From: Cristatella mucedo
Taxonomy: Eukaryota > Bryozoa > Phylactolaemata > Cristatellidae
Assembly (NCBI GenBank): GCA_009760855.2
Contig: WPIO01000047.1
Coordinates: forward strand, 336,501 to 400,500
DNA length: 64,000 nucleotides
Reading direction: 5' to 3'
Shown: in pieces, positions 45,816 to 56,444 of the stretch
Layout: the number at the start of each line of letters is the position of its first letter
How positions within the stretch are numbered: the stretch's first letter is position 1
Made by a program: the position numbers and the translations under genes
The notes under the pieces: model-generated
Seen by the model: only the letters and a program-made list of their open reading frames with translations
Told to the model about the DNA's origin: nothing
The model's database searches: none

Positions 45816-45990
45816 CTGGTCAGCCGTGATGGCGCATTAGGTAAGCCGGTTTGCGATTCTGCGTCCTTGGTCCCGAGGGTGTGGATTTGAATCCTGCGGT
45901 GCGGGATTTTTTTTTATCGCCGCTGCAAGCAGTAGTGAAGGTCGTTAAGGCTCTTCTGTCGCTATACAAAGAGGCGTTAAATCAGTTAGT
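45816..45990 (+). mobile_element. SINE-B
   Basis: 'ggtcagccgtgatggcgcat' head, near B box 'ggatttgaatcc', 'gccgctgcaagcagtagtg', 'cgctatacaaagaggc' and 'atcagttagtaattt'. It sits in LINE-B. Confidence 0.8.
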
Positions 45991-46555
45991 AATTTCTTCT
46001 TAATGAAAATGCACTGCTGGATGTGCCAAACTTGTATGCGATAGCCAAGGCCATGGCTATGGCCTGAGTTTTCTTCTTAATAGCAGTGCTGCACGTTAAC
46101 ACATGGAAATATAAGCTACATTTTTGCTAGACGATTGGTGAGCTTTTAAACTGAAATTGAATAAACTTAGAACCGCTCCACATTGTCTTTATACTTCAAA
46201 GGCTGTTTAGGTTGCCGTTGGGCACTTACTTCTATGCTCTGCAATCTAACTAGGTAGGCTTTAGTAAGTGACGTGATAACATTTTCATTGAAAGACGCGT
46301 CGGCATTACCCAAGGTTAATGACATATTTAGTTAACGATGACGGCAGAAAAATATCAAGAAACTCAAAATTAATAAGAATGTATGGGTCAAGGGGGCTTA
46401 GTAGTATCCAGTTATTCTGATAGATTAACTTCAACGTGAGATCAGTCGGAGCAGGCGTGATTTTGGACTATTAGGTAGAGGGAGATAGTCAGGGTGGCTT
46501 TTTGATCTTGTCTCTCTAGCTGAGAGTGAAGCTAGAATGATATCGCAAAGATCTT
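45991..46555. other. No gene recognised
   Basis: No supported feature. Confidence 0.4.
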
Positions 46556-46561
46556 GGCAGT

Positions 46562-46680
46562 AATAATAATAATAATAATAACAATAACACATACCTCAGA
46601 GAATGTAATCTCTTTTTGGGCACTTTACATAGGCTGCAAAGAAAGCATGGTCGCATGATTGGTGGTAGCTCTACCTACCT
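46562..46680 (-). mobile_element. LINE-A 3'-end copy
   Basis: (TAA)n tail at 46559-46585, eroded hairpin ('cctcagagaatgtaatctc') and 'gctgcaaagaaagcatgg'. Confidence 0.65.
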
Positions 46681-47098
46681 TGTTGATCCAGTAATATGGT
46701 CATTATTAATATGGCAATCGAGTTTACCGCAGTTAACGCGGGTTAAATTTCAGGTTAGACTGAGGAGAAGTGAGCGAGGATCAGCGAGCGCGAATATGTA
46801 CCGCGCGATCCTAGAGGTCGGGGGATTTCGGGTTTTTCCAGGTCAATAGGGCATCCGATAACCTAGCCTGAAATGGCGTTGAAAGTAGGCGCGTAGATTT
46901 GGAGCTCTGTCTTGACAGCGGAAGAATCGCGCTGTATTTTCTAAATAGATATTTCGCTCGTTGAACGTTAATACTGAAGTGAAATATGAAGGTGACGCGA
47001 TATTTTCCCCGCTCCCAGCAAATTACAAGATAGCACGGTTCGCCGGGGATTCCCAGCTGGGGGAGACAATTGGTAACGACTTGGGCACCTTTGGCAGC
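46681..47098. other. No gene recognised
   Basis: Slightly CpG-rich patch at 46740-46860 with no coding support. Confidence 0.4.
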
Positions 47099-47099
47099 A

Positions 47100-47220
47100 G
47101 TAACTCATTAATTTTAGCTCCGTTTGTAACTCCACACCCACAAAGAATGTGGATGTTCCTTCCGCTGGAGAGTTTGTATAGCGTATTTAATGCCTAAGCG
47201 ACTTTCGGTAAGCGTAATTT
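47100..47220 (-). mobile_element. LINE-B 3' UTR fragment
   Basis: 'gtttgtaactccacaccc', 'gtttgtatagcgtat' and 'gcctaagcgactttcgg' match the LINE-B 3' end. Confidence 0.6.
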
Positions 47221-47704
47221 TCTCACACGGGTTAGTTGCCACAAAGCCGGAAGTAGAATGAATCTCAAAAGTTCTAGAAATCTTTCGTATGGCGCAATCG
47301 AAAGATTTCAGAGTAGGTAATGAAAAGGAGTTTTTTCAAACGCGTAACTTCGGACAGATTGGTCATCAATATACGAGCTAGAAAACGGGCGTCTGGCGTG
47401 AGCCCCACAACGAATGCAAAAATCCGGAGATCAACGTTGCACAGTCATGACTGTCAAAATGGTTAGTTTTTGTAACCTTTGTACTTTCTCAGATCCATTA
47501 CTTGCATCGGCATCTGCTTATATTACACATGCCTTCAACCGTGTTCTTCTAGCAGCAAGAAATAACCTTAGCTTGAATGGATTGGTATTTATATAGCTGG
47601 ACAATTAGTCAGACATGGCTGCACGGCTCTAAATCAAAGAAATTCTTTCAACTAGTGATTGAAATAAAAACGGCCTAACAGTAGCTATGAACAATAAAGC
47701 TTAC
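47221..47704. other. No gene recognised
   Basis: No supported feature. Confidence 0.4.
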
Positions 47705-47854
47705 CTCTGCCGCGCGCCCCGGGTGGGCATGCATGCGCTGGCATAACGGGCGCTTCAGGACAAGCACTGTGTAGTCCAAACACTTTCTTGCATAACGGTG
47801 AGTTGCCTCTATGATAACTTGTACTGTGCCATTCATTCTCCACAAATACATCGA
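47705..47854 (-). CDS. Candidate Cys-containing exon, phase 1-1 (low confidence)
   Basis: A minus-strand stretch of 150 nt (2 + 49 codons + 1). The donor is excellent (GAG|GTAAGC, GT at 47704-47703); the acceptor 'acgcttcgtgaag' is weak. The reading frame gives 'DVFVENEWHSTSYHRGNSPL', then a Cys, 'GLHSACPEAPV' and 'AHACPPGARGR'. The C-x-PG ending at a phase-1 border is like the exon border of gene B. It could belong to a Cys-rich receptor gene on this strand. A longer overlapping frame (47905-47675) uses the same donor in another phase, so the reading is not settled. Confidence 0.25.
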
Positions 47855-47989
47855 CTTCACGAAGCGTTCAGTAAAAATATATATTGTAGTAATATAAATG
47901 TACAACAGAATAATATACTATTCTTGTCACGTAGCCAGCTTGTATACCTTTGCACAGACTGAAGGGAAAACATTTCCAGTATTGGTAGG

Positions 47990-48700
47990 AGTTCGCGTAA
48001 TCCTAAAAACAGATAGCAAGTTGAGATATATTCAGCTTATCTAGAAATCGCGTACGGACAAACACAAGCATTCGTAAGCACAATCAAATGAGACTAAGAA
48101 TAGTTCGAACATCGGTGCATGCGAACAGAGAGGCCGATTACAAAGCGATTTCAATGTAGGGCTAGGAATAAGAACGGCACACAACTGGAAGCCGATGAGC
48201 AGACGGCTCGTGAGCACATTGGAGGAGCAAGGAGGTCGTGAAGGTTGACTAGAACTAGCAGGTGAAGCAACTTCAAGAGTGATAAAGGATCTTGAAAATG
48301 ATTCGATGCTTGATAAGCAGCCGGCGAAGCTCAGATAGATGTGCTGGGCTGTGCTATGATGTGGTCTGGTGCGTCAGCAATGCCACTGACGGCAAATCAC
48401 ACGAGCTGCTGAGTTTTGCACCAGTTGGGAGTCAATTAAGAGTACACGCCGGAGTCCTGAATAAAGAGAATAGCAGTAATCTAGTCGCAGTGCTGCAAGT
48501 ACGTGAGCTACTTAAGCAGTAGTACTTCCCCCTAAACACTAAAACAGGCAGTTATTTTGGCAATGTTTGTCAGCTATATGTATGCCAACTTGATAATGAA
48601 GCTATGCTCTCATCCAACGTTAAAAGTCGCTCTGGAATAGCACTCCCAGATTATGGGCAGACGTTCTCAACTCACTAAATAGATGTCAGCATGAAATAAG
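47990..48700 (-). mobile_element. Divergent L2-like LINE fragment
   Basis: Minus-strand remnants of the C-terminal ORF: 'agcacattggaggagcaagg', 'ttctgagttttgcaccag'-type 'LVQNSAA' region ('ctgctgagttttgcaccag', 48407-48425), and 'ttaaaagtcgctctggaat'. Heavily eroded. Confidence 0.5.
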
Positions 48701-50400
48701 GTACTCGTACTTCATGACCCGGATCGCGTTTTCTAATTGTGCAGTGGGCAACTTCATTACTCACTACAAATGGAACGATAGCTGCTAAGGTTCTCCCGCT
48801 CGTAAACAGTTATAAATCAGCCTTTTAGATCAGCCGTTCACTTTCTATTTACTTTGTATTTCGGTACAGGCAAGCAAGGGCTATAATAAGGAGCAAGTGC
48901 TCACAAAGTCTACACATGCTACACATCTGGCTGAAAATAGCTCAAAGAAAATAGGGCTAGCGATCCCTTCTCAAAGGAGCCTAATTAGCTGGTTACCGCT
49001 ATCGGCTGCCTCGGTGCTTAGAAACATGTCTGCTTTAGGCCGAAATAAGAATGAACACTAAATTTCCTCGAGATATCTGTCCCATTAAAATCTGCATCAG
49101 GGGCTCTTGCGAATCAAACGGGGCTCGGGCACCCTAAGGTAGCATAAAAGTACTCGAGGAACGAAATTATCAAGCAATCCTCAGCCGAGTTGCTTTTCAG
49201 CTTGTCCTTTGACTGCATCGTCACAATGTTGCACCACATCAACATCTATAGTTTTAATAACCGGCAACCTAACAAAACGCAGCAAGCTCAGCTTGAACAT
49301 TCACCCTAATACAAGTAAGGTCCTAAATACAGATGACGGGACGCAAAAAAGTTCCCCATTTTCAATGCCGGTTAGAGTGAACTTCGGAGCAGCGAATTAA
49401 TGAGCCCACCACGACGAGTGCCTTCAGAGGTTCGTCGGCAGAGGAGTGATAATATGAGGCTGTTGTAGAGCAGTCAGTACCAGAACTCTTAATCGCACCA
49501 TGACATTATGGATCAGCATATGTGCTTGGACATCGTAAGATGACGTCGATAGTTTGATTGCAACGACCCTGACAGGCGAGAATGTACAGGCCTGCCTGAT
49601 CAAAATCCTAAGCACCTATTATCGTTGAGAATCTTTAGACGATTCTGTCAAAATCTTTGGGGTGCTTGGGAGGAATGCGTTCAATCTTCCACTAGTCGTA
49701 GCACCTCGTGTGTCTTATTTGAGGTTCTATGGCAACGTTGGCAAGAAATCCCTCAGAAATGTACACGAGAATAGTGGCGTCTTGTATGCAGGAAGAGAGT
49801 AAAAATTATCATAAAGCCACTTTCCATAAGCTTAAATACTGTATTCATAAAATAATAAATCCTATCATAGTTACATGGATCATCTAGGATACGGTATCCC
49901 TCTCTAAGTAGACCGAATTTCAGCTTGGTGATCTTAGTGCTCAATAGCATATGCTGCCGAAAATTAAGAAAACCGCTTAGCGTGTGATTATCTATCACTG
50001 TTGCCCTAAGCTCATGCGAAGAAATGCATCCTGAAAGTAAAGCCGAAAGCCACAATGGAAGCCACTCAGTGTTGCACTGCCCAAAATCAACTGAAACGTT
50101 TTATATGACAAAATCTGAAGCTCGAAGAGAGAGAGAGAGAGAAAGAGATGGGAAGAAGCCCATAAACGCCATGCTGTCAACGCTCACTAAACTCCTCGCT
50201 TATGGCAAAGTCAACAAAGCAAACTGACTAAAGCAAAGGAGCACTTTACGACTCGAATTGTGAATTCTGGTCCTTTAAGAATGCGGCCTGACTCGCCAGC
50301 TAGGAACAGCCGATATAGTGATGAGAGGGAACACCGAGGCCTGAATTTTAAAGGCAACTGAAACGTGACGTCACTTTCATGCAACTATTCTAGTTCTCAG
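48701..50400. other. No gene recognised
   Basis: 1.7 kb without recognised repeats. It contains a short (GA)n patch at about 50124-50146. Frames are short. Confidence 0.4.
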
Positions 50401-50562
50401 TACCAGGTAGTTGTTGCTGTAGTAACGGTCCCTAAATTATTGGAAGCAGATGCTCAATTAGACCCACGGGCCAAGAACATTTTCCGGCATGTATCTGTGA
50501 ACTGGCTCAGTGGCAGTGTCAAGCACAACAACAGCGTGACTGATAAGCACGACCTTACATGA
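50401..50562 (+). CDS. Candidate terminal exon of unknown gene (low confidence)
   Basis: The acceptor-like 'ctattctagttctcag' ends at 50400, followed by 53 codons in phase 0 to TGA. The peptide is balanced in composition ('VVVAVVTVPKLLEADAQLD', 'AKNIFRHVSVNWLSG') with no family I recognise. AATAAA follows at 50603-50608 and a perfect hairpin at 50618-50655. The combination of acceptor, open frame, stop and poly(A) hexamer is suggestive, but no upstream exon was found. Confidence 0.22.
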   Translation, partial: YQVVVAVVTVPKLLEADAQLDPRAKNIFRHVSVNWLSGSVKHNNSVTDKHDLT

Positions 50563-50617
50563 GTGCTCGTGGGGCATGTGTACAGGCGCACTGGTACGAA
50601 CAAATAAATCTTGAAGG

Positions 50618-50655
50618 TTGAAGCACAATGAGCACTGCAGCTCATTGTGCTTCAA
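50618..50655. repeat. Perfect 16-bp-stem hairpin with 6-nt loop
   Basis: Arms at 50618-50633 ('ttgaagcacaatgagc') and 50640-50655 are exact complements around 'actgca'. It begins 10 bp after an AATAAA hexamer. Confidence 0.92.
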
Positions 50656-51290
50656 GCTGGATTAGCAGAAAAGCAGCGCCTCGCGTACAGCGCTTAGACT
50701 GGCGTAGGCTAGTCTGGCGTAGTCGGAAAGAGGTTGCTAATTGAAGCCAACTGACGTCGTTCAGAAAGTCAGACTACGTTCTAGGTCATAGCATTTGCTG
50801 AATTGTAAAGCTGGTTGGCAACTGCTTCATAGCCAACTAGAAATTTAGAAACCCTGCTCACTGAGCTCGGCTAAGGAAGTTTGGTCTTAGGTTAGAATAG
50901 AAACCAAGTAAATTATGGGTCGATGGCTAGGTGCTAATACTGCAGTTGTATCAGTTATAGATCAAAGAAGCTGACCATACTCACCATTGAAGCAGCTATG
51001 GCTGCCAGCCGAATGTGGGTACGAAGTAAAAAAATCGAGTTTATGTTACAGTTATTTATAAGTTACATCATCCGCATCTATACGATGGCTGTCAAACACT
51101 TTCAAGACTTATCACACCTAGGCAGATGCTGCAGTTGATTTTATGTAAATCCGCTACCCAGCTAAAATCGCGTCGCAAAAATGCAATCAAATCGACAAGG
51201 GAGAGAGTAAGGGAGAGTAGAATTTCCAGAGCTAGCAGTTCCAAGCAGGCAGCACTTCTGGATGCAATACGATACCTGCCTTTCTAACAG
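50656..51290. other. No gene recognised
   Basis: 3' flank (minus-strand sense) of receptor gene B. Any further cytoplasmic exon of gene B would lie here or further left; none stands out. Confidence 0.4.
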
Positions 51291-51388
51291 CTAGCCTAAC
51301 CCGAGTTTCACCATGCTGGAAACCACACAGCAGCCGAGCACAATTAATGAACTGCCGCCCACGATGACAACGCTGTTGCTGTCTTCAC
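51291..51388 (-). CDS. Receptor-like gene B, transmembrane exon
   Basis: A minus-strand exon after the acceptor 'tattttggtgattccag' (51405-51389). The first 2 bases complete a phase-1 Gly codon, then 'EDSNS' and a hydrophobic span (VVIVGGSSLIVLGCCVVSSM) followed by 'VKLGLG' and TAG at 51293-51291. If read to the stop, the protein has almost no cytoplasmic tail. A possible phase-0 donor (ATG|GTGAAA at about 51314) could instead splice to an unseen tail exon. The exon position after a Thr/Pro-rich exon and a Cys-rich exon is the same as in gene A. Confidence 0.45.
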
Positions 51389-51504
51389 CTGGAATCACCA
51401 AAATAGCAGAAACTGAAGAAGCTGCACCTGCGCAAGACAGGTATATTGCAGAGTTGCCCCATCCCTTCGGTGAAGCCATGCTGCCCCCTGACATCTGCAC
51501 AAAC

Positions 51505-51681
51505 CTCTGTGGCCTGGGTGACCCAGCTCGGTCGGACGTATCTCAGCCGATATTGGGTAGGTAGAATTCGGTTCAATTGGCATGCCAGTTGATCGTGTTG
51601 CATCTGTGTGTGCCCCTGTGACCGTAGGATGTTCGGCCGCTCGCGTCGTCGTCAGCAACTTACTGTAAGTGGCAGACCACT
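51505..51681 (-). CDS. Receptor-like gene B, Thr/Pro-rich juxtamembrane exon
   Basis: The acceptor is 'gttctttttttag' (ending 51682). Two bases, then an open frame 'WSATYSKLLTTTRAAEHPTV', then 'GAHTDATRSTG' and 'PNSTYPISAEIRPTELG', and 1 base. The donor may be GTTTGT at 51504 or GTCACC at 51522; both are phase 1. Thr and Ser content plus an NST sequon suit a glycosylated stalk. A GTAAGT-like string at 51665-51660 could make an 18-nt micro-exon, which I consider less likely. Confidence 0.45.
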
Positions 51682-51817
51682 CTAAAAAAAGAACTTGCAT
51701 ATGACTCACTATCCATCGACTTAGCAGCGACGGACCAGTGAAAGCCTGACGTCGACACGTGCTCACCTGTGGCAGAGCAGTTGGACAGCACGTGAGATCT
51801 GCTGCTCGTGCATATAC

Positions 51818-52003
51818 CCCCGTTCACATCGTCGTCATTGGCACATGCGATCCCAGCATTCCTCCATGGTTTACAGTCACAAAGCTTCACCTCATACGAC
51901 GACATGACGTGTGAACAGAGGGCACAGTTGCGCATGCCGGCTGACTTGAAATAGCCAGCTGCGCACGGAGTGCAAGTGCTGCTAGTCTGAATGCATTCAT
52001 ATC
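51818..52003 (-). CDS. Receptor-like gene B, Cys-rich extracellular exon
   Basis: 186 nt, phase 1 at both ends (2 + 61 codons + 1). The acceptor is 'ttgcatttctccag' (ending 52004) and the donor is GTATAT at 51817. It encodes 'YECIQTSSTCTPCAAGYFKS', then 'AGMRNCALCSHVMSSYEVKL' and 'CDCKPW'. C-x2-C-x2-GY plus C-x2-C and C-x-C fits the ephrin-receptor-like (GCC2/GCC3) repeat, a disulfide-bonded extracellular module. Its second half aligns with gene A exon 16988-17167 at GY-[FW]-K, C-x2-CS, SY, LC-x-C and IAC. No kinase was found nearby. Confidence 0.65.
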
Positions 52004-52340
52004 CTGGAGAAATGCAAGTAGGAAAACTGATGTAGCCAATGAAAATGCGGCCACAGGCAGACCAATCCATGCATCACCAGCATTATGGTACGGAGGCAGG
52101 CGAAGAACTGCCGATCATCTGCTGTACTACAAGTGGACCGAGTCAACAATTCAACTAGACTTTTGAATTAGTCAAGATATAACCATGTGAAGCAAGAACG
52201 GTTGCCCCTAGCTACAGAGACCCGGTTAACCATTGCAACACTGGTGCTTTCCCTGACTGACCTCCGGTAATGCTATGAAAATTCATGCAGACAGTTATGT
52301 TAAGTCAGTAATTAACTTAGCGTGCTAGCAGTGCACTCAC

Positions 52341-52384
52341 CTGGCCTACACGGATCTGCTTCTGATATTGCTTGTAAAACACCC
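52341..52384 (-). CDS. Receptor-like gene B, 44-nt upstream exon
   Basis: A short exon between a strong acceptor ('gtctttttttgcag'-like, ending 52385) and a strong donor (CCAG|GTGAGT at 52340). It encodes 'GVLQAISEADPCRP' plus a split Gly that joins to the next exon as 'DPCRPGYECIQ', giving the C-x-PG-Y start expected of the Cys-rich repeat. It begins in phase 2, so its upstream partner ends with a 2-base overhang. Upstream exons were not found. Confidence 0.5.
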
Positions 52385-52504
52385 CTGCAAAAAAGACAAA
52401 CAAAATGACAATGTACAGCAGCTGCACCCACAGTGCTAGTAGTACTCAGTACCATATAAAAGTTGGATATTATATGGCCACTAAGCCAGCAGCAATCGAT
52501 AACC

Positions 52505-52610
52505 ATGGTGCAAGCTGACAGTGAAAAAAGGCAAATAGGTCAAGGATCAACATAACTATGGTGCAAGCTGACAACAAAAACAAGGCAAGTAGGTCTCCGA
52601 TTAACATAGT
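52505..52610. repeat. 53-bp tandem duplication
   Basis: 'atggtgcaagctgaca' starts at 52505 and again at 52558, followed by matching but diverged sequence. It lies in the intron just upstream of gene B exon 52384 (minus strand). Confidence 0.85.
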
Positions 52611-52689
52611 TTTAAGCCTGGCAATAAAAGAATTTGCAGGAGCCTTAAAAAAGCTACAGATATCAAATCCGTGACACAACAGCCCACCC

Positions 52690-53145
52690 GAAACACTCGA
52701 AGCTGACAGTTGATCAAGGGCCTAATCTAGCATTCCGCTCAAGCAGGTGCTCGACCGTGCCCCTAGTCCCAGCCATTCTTACGGTCGTCCTAGCTGCCGT
52801 CCAGTCTCCCGTTGGGACGTCTGCGTAGCATACTAGGGATGCCTAGCTAAAGCCAACCTCCTTGCAATAAGGCAGGGGTTAGCTGGAGACGGCCCGGGGT
52901 AGCCGAATCTCATCTGTCATCGCGATTGGCGATGGTGAGCGGAGTTATCTCAGCAGTCTCATTTTCAGGTCCAGCAAAAGGAGGGCAGTCGGCACACTGC
53001 CCTCGACAGGCGCGATACGTGTATATGGACAACAGCTGCAAATCGGCCTGTGGATGAGCTCAGTGTCAGTCGTGGAACGCGACTGCGACCGGAGCCCTGC
53101 CGAATGAGCTACAGGTTTCTGGTTGATCCTTGTGTAAACTAATAT
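52690..53145. other. GC-rich unclassified sequence, probably a decayed transposable element
   Basis: Composition differs from the flanks. No long frame and no recognised terminal repeats. It borders an inverted SINE-A. Identity unknown. Confidence 0.3.
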
Positions 53146-53149
53146 AAAT

Positions 53150-53277
53150 ATAATTCATTCGTATTGCACCCTACGAGAACTCGATCTCTATTCAGGCGAT
53201 TCGCATATGCCATGGTTCTCGAGCCCGCGACCTCACCAACCTTGGTCGGAGTTTATACCGTAACCACCGGGCCACAC
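53150..53277 (-). mobile_element. SINE-A, inverted, near full length
   Basis: From the right: 'gtgtggcccggtggttacgg' (A box region), 'ccgaccaaggttggtgaggt', B-box-like 'gggctcgagaacc', then 'gcctgaatagagatcgag' and 'gaatgaattata' at the left end. Same order as 10015-10162. Confidence 0.85.
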
Positions 53278-53960
53278 CCGCTCTGCATGCCATCATCACC
53301 CAGTAGACGGTAGGCCCAGCTCGGACTGGGATATGGGTGAGCCTGTCGTCGCGGCTAGCCCGTGCGGGCAGCATTGTATCTACTAGTAGCTGCCGAGCAA
53401 GCGTAGCCATCGCCACCCTGTAGCCGACAGCTCTGTGTCGGGTCTTGAGCTACTCTCTTTCAGGTCAGGTCTCACTAGGCTGTCCCAACCGCCGACAAAA
53501 CTTTTTTATCTCCTTGTCAGGTCACACGAGGACATGAGACCGCAATAACGATTAGAGCGGCTTGGTTACCCCTCCCCGACTCGCGAAAGTAATTGCGTTA
53601 CCTGCAAAACTGGCACAATACAATGGGTAAAAATAATGTTACCACAAACACCGAAATGAGGCTCGTGGCTACTCCCAGTCGCATCATAAACTCACAATAG
53701 CGTACCTCTAGCGTCTTCGGGTATATATACACACAGGCTACAGCCCTTCTAGAAGGTTCTCGAAAATCTACTTCCTCGTCATCGCTCGGAATGGGTATCG
53801 GCTAACACCTAGGTTCCGCTGGGGGTTGACCGAAGGTGGCCTCGACCATACAATTGACCCTCAAGATTGACTTGCGACGACTCCCGATTCGGTACCCAGA
53901 AAGCACACAGTTGGTTAAATTATTAAGCCTTTCATTAACATCATGGAAACGTATGACGCC
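53278..53960. other. GC-rich unclassified sequence
   Basis: A minus frame (53416-53192) overlaps SINE-A. The GC-rich part (53278-53520) may belong to an older element into which SINE-A inserted. No domain recognised. Confidence 0.3.
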
Positions 53961-53961
53961 T

Positions 53962-54117
53962 CGCTGGTTGGGCCCATTGGTTAAGGTGCTCGCCTCGAAC
54001 CCCGGTCAGAACGACTGTATTTGATAGCTGAGGTCGTAGGGTCGCGCCCGTGGCGTATGTGAAACGCCTGAATCAAGATTCAGTTCTGATAGGGAGCTAT
54101 ACAAAGGAATTTTATTA
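53962..54117 (+). mobile_element. SINE-A
   Basis: 'gcccattggttaaggtgctc' head, decayed B box ('gtagggtcgcgccc'), 'cgcctgaatcaagattcag' and 'acaaaggaatttta' 3' end. Confidence 0.8.
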
Positions 54118-55115
54118 ACTTGTGCACGCCATACTGCTGGTCATAGTGTGACGGGTATGCACTACCATCGGTCTTTAAGTGATTCTAGAATGGCACCATC
54201 CTATTGACATTTAACCTGCAGCAATTACATTGGCCAGTGAGAGAGATGGTAATCATCGTCCGCGGGAGACTCTGCCAGATTTGTTAATATGTTTATCCTT
54301 CCTGTTTTTAGCGTATTGCCTGCCCGATGCTCTTCACTCGACATCCGGTCCAACCGACTGATCCTGCCACCCCGTGGTAGCTTTCCGTCTTCCCATAAGG
54401 AACGCAGGGCGCGGGGGGGGGGGGGGGGTGCCCAACGGATGGCCAGGTATGTCCAATCCGTATGGGATCTATCTCCCTCAGCACATTTATTGATAATACT
54501 CGAGGACCAATGAAGCTCTCTTTACGCAAATTGTAGCAAACAACGAGGGTAATATAGGCTAGCTTTCAATGTAACCATAGCTGTCATGTTGACATGCTGA
54601 TGACCTGTAAGAGCAAAGGTCAGGTTTTTCACAGGTCTTGAGCCAAACTTGGCTATCTTGGTAAGTCCGGAGATTCAAAAGCGTGCACTGTCATAATATA
54701 CCATATCCGTCACGAGATGCAGAACATCTGGCTAAGGATAATAAAGTTCTACCAAAAGAAAACAAGAAAGTTATTCAGCATGTCAAGCTTAGAATGCGTC
54801 CTCAATATCAAGTTTAAGGACATAAGAAGACATGTGCAGCTACGGCAGATGATAGCAGCTAACTACTGCCAGACAAGTAAGCCCAGTTAATATTGAAAAT
54901 TTCACGTCCAGGATCAATTTTGGCCAAGTTGTAGAGTTTACGAGATAGCGAATAACAAAAGTGGGGAAAACACTCGGAGAGGACAACGAATAATGTAAAA
55001 GCAGGAAAACAACAATAAGAACACACGTGATACGGCAGATGATGCCTCAGAAGATATCGTGCAGATACATGTGCAGAAGAGCCGTAGCCGCGTCTATTAT
55101 CACAGCAATTGATAA
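54118..55115. other. No gene recognised; G16 run at 54413-54428
   Basis: Unique-looking sequence with one 16-nt guanine homopolymer. No supported exon. Confidence 0.4.
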
Positions 55116-55117
55116 TA

Positions 55118-56444
55118 ATAAGAATGCACGTGATACGGCACCCTCAGAGAACTCAATCTCTTTCTAGGCGCTTTACATTTGCTGCAAAAGAAAGGCAATC
55201 GAACGGTTAGTGATAGCATGCTCGTTAAACAACACGATAAACGTGTTTAGGGGTGACATGCACAGGGTCAGCATGAAAATGCGGTTAGTCACAGCATGCA
55301 ACAGTATCAGCATGCGTAAGCACATAAAAGTTGAAACACATGAACAAACTAAATGCTGTGATAAATATGTGCAATGTAATTTTTTTTTAATGTTGACATG
55401 TCATGGGATGTCGTGACGCAAGTCGGAAGTGAGTTTTAGGCTTTGGGAGCATACAAACTAAAGGCACGGTCTCCAAAGGATTTGAGGTTTGTACGCAGAA
55501 TAGGTAAGCAGTTTGATTCCGAAAAGCAGGTGGTACGACGCTTAGCCTGGTGGAGGAGTAGATCTGAGAGATAGGCTGGAGTCAAAGAATGAGGCGACCT
55601 AAATATGAGCGATCAAACCTTGAAGTCGATGTGTTGCTTGAGTGGTTGCCAGTGCAGGTCGGCGAGAAGTGGTGTGATGTGGCAACTGAGAAGCTCACGA
55701 CAGACAAGCCTAGCTGCAGAGTTTTTCATAAGCTGTAATCGCCTGATTGCACAGGCCGGTAGACTAGCAAGCATTTAGTTACAGAAGTCAAGACGAGATG
55801 TCACAAATGCATGAACCAACTTCGATGTGATATCCGTCTCTAAACAAGCCCGAATTTTAGCAATGTTATGTGGCTGAAAGTAGGCAGACTTGATTGTGGA
55901 GCTTATGTGATCGTCTAAATAGAGGTCACTTTAGAAAATGCCACCTAGATTTCATGCAGATTCAGCAGGAGATATGCTAGCAGAGCCAATATTGAGCGGT
56001 AACCTTTCCAATTTGTGAAGCACACTTGGTTTGCCCCTACTAGTAAGTTGGTTCAATCATCATTCAATTAAGGAAAATGTACTGGCATCTATGGTCGTAT
56101 GTCATCAGTACATGTAGCAAGGGAGTTGAGAGAATTCGACGTGCTGGAGGGGTGGGAGGGTTAAAAGCAAGCGTACAACTGAGTGCCATCCGCATAAATG
56201 TGAAAGCCTAGACTGTGCTTGGCAATCACATTGGCAAGAGGAAGAGTATAACCGTGGCAAGAACCGGACCTAGCATAGAGCCCTGTGGTAACCAATATTT
56301 CAGAGGTTCCTCGGATGATCTTTGTCCATTCACATCCATACTCTGGAGTCTCCAGCTGAGATAGGACCTGTGCCATTAAAGGGCAGTGCCAGTAATGCTA
56401 AATTAAGATGAGAGGCACTCAAGACGGATTTGGTGATCAATAGT
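55118..56444 (-). mobile_element. Older LINE-A, 3' half (split by the 56445 insertion)
   Basis: Tail and hairpin at 55118-55185, 3' UTR, and a frameshifted minus ORF through the C-terminal and RT regions, up to 'TIDHQ' at about 56440. There the sequence changes abruptly to a plus-strand LINE-A. Its missing 5' half continues at 59397. Numerous stops. Confidence 0.85.

Noticed and set aside
51660-51681. 18-nt micro-exon in gene B ending at a GTAAGT
   Set aside because: Phase would allow it, but the longer Thr/Pro-rich reading gives a stalk in the same place as gene A.
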